In this document: piece by piece, positions 6,302 to 11,218 of the stretch
Layout of the letters: the number at the start of each line of letters is the position of its first letter
How positions within the stretch are numbered: position 1 is the first letter of the stretch
Assembly (NCBI GenBank): GCA_023389175.1
Contig: JAEWEW010000152.1
Location: forward strand, 1-11,218
Direction: 5' to 3'
Source: Pseudomonadota bacterium
Lineage (GTDB): Bacteria; Pseudomonadota; Gammaproteobacteria; Burkholderiales; Burkholderiaceae_E
Length of the DNA: 11,218 nt
Program-made: the position numbers and the translations under genes
Notes under the pieces: model-generated
The model's database searches: none
What the model saw: the letters and a program-made list of their open reading frames with translations, nothing else
What the model was told of the DNA's origin: nothing

Positions 6302-7042
6302 ATGGCCGGTTCACGGGCGCTCGCCGTCGCCAACCCGCCGCGCCGGCGTGACCCCGCCGCCGGGACGAAGCCCGGTGTCCGGGAGCTCTCGGCCCAGGCC
6401 ACCCGCGAGAGCATCCTGCGGGCTGCGATCCGGATCTTCGCAGCCCACGGTTACGACGGCGGGCGCGTGGAGCAGATCTCCCGCGCGGCGAAATCGCACG
6501 ACCGCATGATCTACTACTACTTCGGCAGCAAGGAGGGACTGTTCCAGGCGGCGCTCGGCGAGATCTACCGCCGATTCAACGAAGCCGAAGCGGCGCTGTC
6601 CCTGGACCCCGACCGTCCGGTCGCCTCGCTGGAGGCCGTGGTCCGTTTCATGTGGGACTACTACCGCAAGCATCCCGAGTTCATCCGGCTGCTCAACACC
6701 GAGAACCTGCTGCGCGGCCGGCACTCGACCGGCCGCCGGGCGATGCGGGAGTACTCGTCACCCGCCGTCGGCATCCTGCAGGCCGTGCTCGATGCCGGCA
6801 GGGCGCTGGGCCAGTTCCGCGACGACCTGAGCGCCCGGGACGTCTATCTCATGATCGCGTCGCTCGGCTACTTCTATCTCTCCAACCGCTACACGCTGTC
6901 GGCGTTCCTCGACGAGCAGCTCGATGCGCCCGATGCGATGGCGCATTGGGAGGAATTCATCGTGGACGCGGTGATGCGCACGGTCGCCCCTACACCACCA
7001 TTGGCGTCACCGCACCGTCCATGGCGAGGATCGCTCCGGTGA
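6302..7042 (+). CDS. TetR/AcrR-family transcriptional regulator
   Basis: A 246-residue regulator. A disordered basic N-terminus (1-30) precedes the TetR DNA-binding domain at about 32-80. Its recognition helix is followed by SHDRMIYYYFGSKEGLF, a variant seen in one TetR subgroup where other members have VSKGTLYYHF. The C-terminal helical domain (about 85-230) would bind a ligand and dimerise. The last residues are a Pro/Arg-rich tail. The gene starts 2 bp after fpr, so the two are probably coexpressed and the protein may control its own divergent promoter region. The last 53 bp (6990-7042) overlap the 3' end of the convergent SDR gene. No good ribosome site is seen, so translation may be coupled to fpr. 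The family is certain; ligand and targets are unknown. Confidence 0.92.
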   Translation: MAGSRALAVANPPRRRDPAAGTKPGVRELSAQATRESILRAAIRIFAAHGYDGGRVEQISRAAKSHDRMIYYYFGSKEGLFQAALGEIYRRFNEAEAALSLDPDRPVASLEAVVRFMWDYYRKHPEFIRLLNTENLLRGRHSTGRRAMREYSSPAVGILQAVLDAGRALGQFRDDLSARDVYLMIASLGYFYLSNRYTLSAFLDEQLDAPDAMAHWEEFIVDAVMRTVAPTPPLASPHRPWRGSLR

Positions 7043-7802
7043 TGTAGCTTGCGCGCGCCGAGGCCAGCCACACCACCGCGTCGGCGATCTCCTCCGGCCT
7101 GGCGAAGCGACCGAGCGGCAGGCGTTCGGTGGCGCGCCTCATGGCCTCCTCGGCGTCGATTCCCTGCAGGCGCGCATCGGCGGCCATGCCTTCCTGGAGC
7201 CGCTCCGTGAGCGTCAGGCCCGGATTGACCGCGTTCACCCGCACGCCCTTGCCGCCATAGGCGGCTGCCATGCCGGCGCTCACCAGCATCAGCGCTGCGT
7301 TGGCGGCCCCGCCGGAGAGGTGGGTCGGCGTCGCCACCTTGCCGCCGGCACCGACCACGTTGACGATCACGCCGGTCCCGCGCGCGCCCATTCGCTTGAC
7401 CACCGGGTCGAGCATGTGGATGTAGGTGAAGTACTTGGCCTGCATGGCATCGTGCCACGCGCGGGGCGTCAGTTCCTCGGGCGGTACCCGCCGCGCGGCG
7501 CCGGCGGAGTTGACCAGGATGTCGACCGGGCCGAAGCGCTCCTCGGCGCGGTCGAGCGCGGCCACCGCCGCTTCCGGGTCGGCGAGGTCGGCCGCGAAGG
7601 TGGCCACCCGCGCCGAAGCGTCGCCGGCGGCGCTGCCGGATCCATCGGTGAGCGCCGCGGCTCCCCGCGCGAGGTTGTCGGGGCTGCGTGAGACGAGGCT
7701 CACCCGCGCGCCTTCGACGAGGAATGCGCGGGCGCAGGCGAGACCGATGCCCTTGCTGCCCCCGGTGACCAGGACGTGCTTGCCCGCCAGCTCCAGATCC
7801 AT
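6990..7802 (-). CDS. SDR-fold protein lacking the catalytic tetrad
   Basis: A 270-residue short-chain dehydrogenase/reductase homologue. The nucleotide-binding TGGSKGIG (13-20) and NSAG (98-101) are intact, as are the late motifs VRVNAVNPG (187-195) and the C-terminal ITGAILAMDG. Aligned without gaps to FabG from the GRIITIGS segment onward, the catalytic Ser falls at Gly151, Tyr at Gly164 and Lys at Asn168; the fourth residue, Asn, falls at Lys123. It may therefore bind NAD(P) without classical SDR catalysis, or use other residues. I recall a similar GGAAN-type segment in other proteobacterial SDR-like proteins, which would argue against random decay. The ATG at 7802 is chosen because GTGGAGGTA lies just upstream; an ATG at 7829 has no such site. 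It converges on and overlaps tetR by 53 bp. Its link to the reductase pathway is inference. Confidence 0.88.
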   Translation of the reverse strand: MDLELAGKHVLVTGGSKGIGLACARAFLVEGARVSLVSRSPDNLARGAAALTDGSGSAAGDASARVATFAADLADPEAAVAALDRAEERFGPVDILVNSAGAARRVPPEELTPRAWHDAMQAKYFTYIHMLDPVVKRMGARGTGVIVNVVGAGGKVATPTHLSGGAANAALMLVSAGMAAAYGGKGVRVNAVNPGLTLTERLQEGMAADARLQGIDAEEAMRRATERLPLGRFARPEEIADAVVWLASARASYITGAILAMDGAVTPMVV

Positions 7803-7806
7803 GCCG

Positions 7807-7815
7807 TACCTCCAC
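7807..7815 (-). promoter_or_regulatory. Ribosome binding site deciding the SDR start
   Basis: The minus strand reads GTGGAGGTA just upstream of the ATG at 7802-7800. This strong site lies inside the longer reading frame that begins at 7829, so the shorter start is favoured. Confidence 0.8.
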
Positions 7816-7928
7816 TGATATGACCGCAAGCTTACCCGCCCGCGGCGGCCCGTGGCAGCGCGACGTGTCCAGACGCGCGACCGGCGCGCCGACCCGGGGG
7901 GGGCTGCAGGCCGCGGAGGCGACGCGGC

Positions 7929-8291
7929 TCAGGTCTGCAGCAGGCGGGCGTAGAAGGCGCGCAGCTCCGAGAGCTCGGTGAAGACGCCGAACGGGAAGCC
8001 CTGCCGATCCGGGCGGTCGTCGATCAGCAGGGCGTCGATGCCCTTGACCATCTGCGCCGGCCGGTAGCCGAAGGGCGCGAGCCGGTTGACCACATGGGGA
8101 AAGTCCCGCGCGGTCTCGCGCAGCGATACCTTGCCCGCGAGCTGGCCGAGCAGGGCCTTGCCGGCCTCGTCGAGCGGCTCGCGCACTTGGCGTTCCGGTG
8201 GTGCGGGCGGTGCGCTGCCGAACGTGGCTCGCAACGAGCCGAAGCTCAGCCGCGGCAGCCGGGCCTGCTGGCGCGCCTTTTCCTTGTTCAC
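7929..8291 (-). CDS. Small protein of unknown function
   Basis: A 120-residue protein I do not recognise. It starts with GTG at 8291, preceded by CTGGAG at a normal distance. The N-terminal 35 residues are basic and Pro-rich (likely disordered). The remainder looks folded, with amphipathic helices (about 40-62 and 104-118) around VNRLAPFGYRPAQMVKGIDALLIDDRPDRQGFPFGVF. No signal peptide, membrane segment or cysteine is present. It stands alone on the minus strand between the SDR gene and the divergent fmdB operon. The good ribosome site, protein-like composition, and the absence of a longer convincing frame on the other strand support it being real. The AT-richer spot near 8353-8375 upstream may hold its promoter (TATGAT at 8375-8370 on the minus strand), without a recognisable -35. 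Confidence 0.68.
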   Translation of the reverse strand: MNKEKARQQARLPRLSFGSLRATFGSAPPAPPERQVREPLDEAGKALLGQLAGKVSLRETARDFPHVVNRLAPFGYRPAQMVKGIDALLIDDRPDRQGFPFGVFTELSELRAFYARLLQT

Positions 8292-8414
8292 TCGAGATCT
8301 CCAGGGCCGGGTCCGGTGGCGGAAAGGTCGGCCGCTCGGCGCGACACCGGACTGTCAAAAAGCGTGAAAATCATAGCGAATTCTCGATCGTCGCGGGCGT
8401 CTTCCCGATCGCCG

Positions 8415-8460
8415 ACCGACCGGGGACGAAGAGCGGTCGGTTCAGTGGCCGAGCGGCCAC
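8415..8460. promoter_or_regulatory. Two adjacent inverted repeats upstream of the fmdB promoter
   Basis: ACCGACCG (8415-8422) and CGGTCGGT (8434-8441) are perfect complements with an 11-nt loop. Four bases later GTGGCCG (8445-8451), AG, CGGCCAC (8454-8460) form a second perfect inverted repeat. They could be regulator sites or a terminator pair. No transcript is known to end here, since the neighbours diverge, so an operator or a small RNA end are the options. Function is inferred only from symmetry. Confidence 0.4.
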
Positions 8461-8501
8461 CAGGGTACCGCCGCAGGGGGAATCGCCGCGGCGATGCCGC
8501 C

Positions 8502-8507
8502 TATAAT
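8502..8507 (+). promoter_or_regulatory. -10 box of fmdB-DUF502-aspS operon
   Basis: A perfect TATAAT in otherwise GC-rich DNA, 90 bp before the fmdB-like start. The expected -35 position (about 8479-8484, GGAATC) does not match TTGACA, so the -35 is weak or an activator is used. Transcription would start near 8513-8515. Confidence 0.65.
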
Positions 8508-8511
8508 CGCG

Positions 8512-8525
8512 GGCGCCGCGGCGCC
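8512..8525. promoter_or_regulatory. Perfect 14-bp palindrome at the predicted transcription start
   Basis: GGCGCCGCGGCGCC equals its own reverse complement. It begins 4 bases after the TATAAT box, so it would cover the start site as an operator or form a stem at the 5' end of the mRNA. The all-GC composition makes chance occurrence more likely. Confidence 0.35.
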
Positions 8526-8596
8526 TCGTGGCCGCTTGAGATCGATGCGCCCTGCCCCCACCTGAGCCGCACCTGTTTACGGACTTCCTGAGCATC

Positions 8597-8983
8597 ATGC
8601 CGATCTATGCCTATCGATGCGACGCCTGCGGCTTCCAGAAGGACGTGCTGCAGAAGCTGTCGGAGCCTGCGCTGACCCGGTGCCCCGCTTGCGAGGCCGA
8701 GTCCTTCGTCAAGCAGCTTTCCGCGCCGGCCTTCCAATTGAAGGGAACCGGCTGGTATGTCGCCGATTTCCGCGACAACGGCAAGAAGGCCGACGGCAAG
8801 TCGGACGCGCGCAGCGATGCCGAGTCGCCTGCCGCCAGCGCCTCGGACGGCGCCGACAAGGCGGCGCCTGCGAAGTCAGGGGCCGCGGGCGGATCCGAAG
8901 CCGCCGCGGCAACCCCCGCGACGCCGGCGCCTGCACCAAGCAAGTCCCCGAGCACTTCCGGCGCGAGCGCCGAGACGGCCTGA
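8597..8983 (+). CDS. FmdB-family zinc-ribbon protein
   Basis: A 128-residue protein. The N-terminal 45 residues match the FmdB zinc ribbon: MPIYAYRCDACG gives C8 and C11, and RCPACEAE gives C29 and C32, the four zinc ligands. The family is named after a putative regulatory protein in methylotrophs, but its function in most bacteria is unknown. The segment to about residue 58 (FQLKGTGWYVADF) is also typical. From about residue 60 the chain becomes an Ala/Ser/Lys/Pro-rich tail of low complexity with no domain. It is the first gene of a run with DUF502 and aspS, an order I recall as recurrent in betaproteobacteria. Shine-Dalgarno is poor. The stop at 8981-8983 touches a small hairpin. Family certain, role unknown. 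Confidence 0.92.
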   Translation: MPIYAYRCDACGFQKDVLQKLSEPALTRCPACEAESFVKQLSAPAFQLKGTGWYVADFRDNGKKADGKSDARSDAESPAASASDGADKAAPAKSGAAGGSEAAAATPATPAPAPSKSPSTSGASAETA

Positions 8984-8998
8984 CCGGCTGCGGCCGGT
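8983..8998 (+). terminator. Small hairpin at the fmdB stop (attenuator candidate)
   Basis: ACCGGC (8983-8988), loop TGCG, GCCGGT (8993-8998) form a 6-bp stem starting at the last base of the stop codon, with only TTG after it. It may slow or partly end transcription, or protect the mRNA 3' end. It is short, and a chance origin is possible. Confidence 0.3.
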
Positions 8999-9052
8999 TG
9001 CCGTCCGGGGCGCCGTGCCCGAACCCAGCGCCACTTCTCCGGGCGAGCAGGC

Positions 9053-9715
9053 ATGATCAAGCGGTATTTCGTGACGGGCCTGCTCCTCTGGGTGCCAATC
9101 GGCATCACGCTGTGGGTGCTGGGCGTGATCGTGACGGCCATGGACCTCAGCCTCGCGCTGCTGCCGGAGCGCTGGACGCCGCGGTTCTTCATCGGCCGCG
9201 ACATCCCCGGCATCGGGGCGCTGCTCACGCTGCTGGTCATCTTCCTGACCGGCGTGCTCACCAGAAACCTTGTAGGCGGAAAGCTCGTCGAATGGGGCGA
9301 GCGCCTGCTCGCGCGCATCCCGATCGTGCGCAGCATCTATTCAAGCGTGAAGCAGGTGAGCGATACCATCCTGTCACCGAACGGCAATGCCTTCCGCAAG
9401 GCGCTGCTGGTGCAGTACCCGCGCAAGGACGCGTGGACCATCGCCTTCCTCACCGGCGTCCCGTCGGACGAGTTGCGCGAGGCCGCCGGGCTAGCGGATT
9501 CGGAGATGGTCTCGGTCTACGTGCCGACCACGCCCAACCCCACCTCGGGCTTCTTCCTGATGATGCGCAAGTCCGATACGGTGGAGCTTGACATGAGCGT
9601 GGACGCGGCGCTCAAGTACATTGTCTCGATGGGCGTCGTCGGGCCCGTCATGAAAGAAGAGGTCCGCACGCGCACGATCGCGCGCGGAACGACTGGAGAA
9701 TCGACTCATGCGTAG
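9053..9715 (+). CDS. DUF502-family membrane protein
   Basis: A 220-residue inner-membrane protein of the DUF502 family (function unknown; related to plant COV-like proteins). Two hydrophobic segments are clear: about 8-29 (starting MIKRYFVTGLLLWVPIGITL) and about 53-70. They are followed by the characteristic WGERLLARIPIVRSIYSSVK (81-100) and a soluble C-terminal domain with YVPTTPNPTSGFFLM (about 156-170). Length and motifs are normal for the family. It begins 69 bp after the fmdB-like stop, and its stop overlaps the aspS start by 8 bp (9708-9715), suggesting coupled translation in one operon. The ribosome site is weak (GAGCAGG just before ATG). Confidence 0.94.
   Translation: MIKRYFVTGLLLWVPIGITLWVLGVIVTAMDLSLALLPERWTPRFFIGRDIPGIGALLTLLVIFLTGVLTRNLVGGKLVEWGERLLARIPIVRSIYSSVKQVSDTILSPNGNAFRKALLVQYPRKDAWTIAFLTGVPSDELREAAGLADSEMVSVYVPTTPNPTSGFFLMMRKSDTVELDMSVDAALKYIVSMGVVGPVMKEEVRTRTIARGTTGESTHA
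9694..9697 (+). promoter_or_regulatory. Ribosome binding site of aspS
   Basis: GGAG lies 10 nt before the ATG at 9708, inside the end of the DUF502 gene, and supports this aspS start. Confidence 0.65.
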
Positions 9716-11218
9716 TTGTTACGTCGGCCAGGTCTCGCTCGAGCACCTCGACAAGGAAGTCACCCTGTACGGCTGGGTCCACCGCCGCCGCGACCACGGC
9801 GGGGTGATCTTCATCGACCTGCGTGACCGGGAGGGCCTGGCGCAGGTGGTGTGCGATCCGGACCGCGAACAGACCTTCGCCACCGCGGAGCGGCTGCGCA
9901 ACGAGTTCTGCATCCGGGTCACCGGCAAGGTCAGGCGCCGGCCCGAGGGCACGGAGAACGAGGCGCTGCGCAGCGGTGAGGTCGAGGTGCTGTGCCACGA
10001 CATCGAGATCCTGAATCCGTCGGTCACGCCGCCCTTCCAGCTCGACGACGAGAACCTCTCCGAGACCACCCGGCTCACGCATCGCGTGCTGGATCTGCGG
10101 CGCCCGCAGATGCAGAACAACCTGGTGCTGCGTTACCGGGTCACGATGGAGACGCGGCGCTACCTGGACTCGCTCGGCTTCATCGACATCGAGACGCCGA
10201 TGCTCACCAAGTCGACGCCGGAAGGCGCTCGCGACTACCTGGTGCCGTCGCGGGTCAACCCCGGCATGTTCTTCGCGCTGCCCCAGTCCCCGCAGCTCTT
10301 CAAGCAGCTGTTGATGGTCTCGGGCTTCGACCGCTACTACCAGATCGTGAAGTGCTTCCGCGACGAGGACCTGCGCGCGGACCGGCAGCCGGAGTTCACG
10401 CAGATCGACTGCGAGACCTCCTTCCTGAGCGAGCACGAGATCCGCGCCATCTTCGAGGAGATGGTCCGGACGGTGTTCCGCAACGTGCTCGGCGTGCAGC
10501 TGCCCGCCGAGTTCCCGGAGATCTCCTACCAGGACGCGATGCGGCTCTACGGCTCGGACAAGCCGGACCTGCGGGTGAAGCTGGTGCTGACGGAGCTCAC
10601 CGACGCGATGAAGAGCGTCGAGTTCAAGGTGTTCTCCGGCGCGGCCAACATGGAGGACGGACGGGTCGTGGCGCTGCGGGTGCCGGGCGGCGCGGAGCTG
10701 ACCCGCAGCGAGATCGACGCCTACACCCAGTTCGTCGCGATCTACGGGGCGCGCGGGCTCGCCTACATCAAGGTGAACGAAGCGTCGAAGGGGCGCGACG
10801 GCCTGCAGTCCCCGATCGTCAAGAACCTGCACGATGCTGCGATCCACGAGATCCTCACGCGCACCGGCGCGGTCAATGGCGACCTGATCTTCTTCGGCGC
10901 CGACAAGGCGAAGGTGGTCAACGACGCGATGGGCGCGCTGCGCGGCAAGATCGGCCATTCGGAGTTCGGCCGCGCCCGTGGCCTGCTGGACAGCGACTGG
11001 CGCCCGCTTTGGGTGGTCGACTTCCCCATGTTCGAGTACGACGAGGAGAACGGCCGCTGGTCGGCGCTGCACCATCCATTCACCGCGCCGAAGGACGGCC
11101 ACGAGGACATGCTGGAGAGCGATCCCGGTCGCTGTCTCGCCAAGGCCTACGACGTGGTGCTGAACGGCTGGGAGATCGGGGGCGGCTCGGTCCGTATCCA
11201 TCGCGAGGAAGTGCAGAG
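9708..11218 (+). CDS. aspS: Aspartyl-tRNA synthetase, 3' end outside window
   Basis: Open from ATG 9708 to the window edge: 503 codons of an expected 590 or so. It charges tRNA-Asp with aspartate. The order is an N-terminal OB anticodon-binding domain (about 1-110, GWVHRRRDHGGVIFIDLRDREG), class II motif 1 with the flipping-loop region (ETPMLTKSTPEGARDYLVPSR), the Asp-site loop QSPQLFKQ, motif 2 (FRDEDLRADRQPEFTQID), the bacterial GAD insertion, then the returning catalytic core. Motif 3 lies beyond the window. His30 and Gly81 occupy the positions reported for the non-discriminating Pseudomonas aeruginosa enzyme (His31, Gly82), where E. coli differs. The enzyme may therefore also make Asp-tRNA-Asn for repair by GatCAB amidotransferase. 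The start overlaps the DUF502 stop by 8 bp. I read the frame in full and found no stop. Confidence 0.97.
   Translation, partial: MRSCYVGQVSLEHLDKEVTLYGWVHRRRDHGGVIFIDLRDREGLAQVVCDPDREQTFATAERLRNEFCIRVTGKVRRRPEGTENEALRSGEVEVLCHDIEILNPSVTPPFQLDDENLSETTRLTHRVLDLRRPQMQNNLVLRYRVTMETRRYLDSLGFIDIETPMLTKSTPEGARDYLVPSRVNPGMFFALPQSPQLFKQLLMVSGFDRYYQIVKCFRDEDLRADRQPEFTQIDCETSFLSEHEIRAIFEEMVRTVFRNVLGVQLPAEFPEISYQDAMRLYGSDKPDLRVKLVLTELTDAMKSVEFKVFSGAANMEDGRVVALRVPGGAELTRSEIDAYTQFVAIYGARGLAYIKVNEASKGRDGLQSPIVKNLHDAAIHEILTRTGAVNGDLIFFGADKAKVVNDAMGALRGKIGHSEFGRARGLLDSDWRPLWVVDFPMFEYDEENGRWSALHHPFTAPKDGHEDMLESDPGRCLAKAYDVVLNGWEIGGGSVRIHREEVQ

Larger units (their letters stand above)
8292..8596. other. Divergent intergenic region with hairpins and promoters
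   Basis: About 305 bp without a convincing gene. It holds an AT-richer stretch (8353-8383), two adjacent inverted repeats (8415-8441 and 8445-8460), a TATAAT box (8502-8507) and a 14-bp palindrome right after it (8512-8525). Short open frames crossing it are GC-rich shadows. Confidence 0.7.

Noticed and set aside
6889..8358. A 489-codon minus-strand frame spanning the SDR-like gene and the small unknown gene
   Set aside because: It is out of frame with both supported genes, each of which has its own ribosome site. The predicted product is Arg/Gly/Ala-rich noise.
8353..8358. Perfect TTGACA on the minus strand as a -35 for the small unknown gene
   Set aside because: No -10-like hexamer lies 16-18 bp downstream on that strand; the following bases are GC-rich.
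9648..11201. A 517-codon minus-strand frame opposite aspS
   Set aside because: aspS is certain on the plus strand; the antisense product is low-complexity Leu/Val/Arg/His-rich with no recognisable fold.

Overview
This is a GC-rich chromosomal stretch of proteobacterial character, most likely betaproteobacterial. That inference comes from gene order: an MFS gene just upstream of ssb, and the run fmdB-like / DUF502 / aspS, both of which I recall as common in Betaproteobacteria. No rRNA, tRNA, insertion sequence, phage gene or CRISPR array is visible. Nearly all the sequence is coding.

Layout. (A) 3-3009, plus strand: the C-terminal half of an MFS transporter, single-stranded DNA-binding protein (ssb), an exported ankyrin-repeat protein, and a formylglycine-generating-enzyme (SUMF1/FGE) homologue joined to the ankyrin gene by an ATGA overlap. 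A 9-bp stem hairpin spans the FGE stop codon. (B) 3040-7802: an accessory, probably catabolic, island. A divergent intergenic region (about 5334-5525) drives leftward an Fe-S reductase of the 6-hydroxynicotinate-reductase-like family followed by a MarR regulator, and rightward a ferredoxin-NADP reductase (fpr) followed by a TetR regulator. A leftward short-chain dehydrogenase-like gene converges on and overlaps the TetR gene. (C) 7929-8291: a small unrecognised leftward gene. (D) 8502-11218, plus strand: a TATAAT box, then an FmdB-type zinc-ribbon protein, a DUF502 membrane protein and aspS (cut by the window end).

How the parts may work together. In region B the two divergent enzymes form a plausible electron path: NADPH to the FAD enzyme Fpr, to ferredoxin, to the Fe-S reductase, which would reduce an aromatic or heteroaromatic ring. 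Two one-component regulators flank the enzymes, and the shared intergenic region holds three palindromes whose centres are 22 and 20 bp apart, suggesting ligand-controlled divergent transcription. The true substrate is not shown by the sequence. In region A the FGE homologue keeps the C-x4-C cysteine pair of genuine copper/O2-dependent FGEs, so it may mature a sulfatase encoded elsewhere.

The most noteworthy items are the reductase/Fpr island with its operator array, an SDR-fold protein in which all four catalytic-tetrad positions are changed, the intact FGE coupled to an exported ankyrin protein, and an AspRS carrying the His/Gly signature of non-discriminating enzymes.
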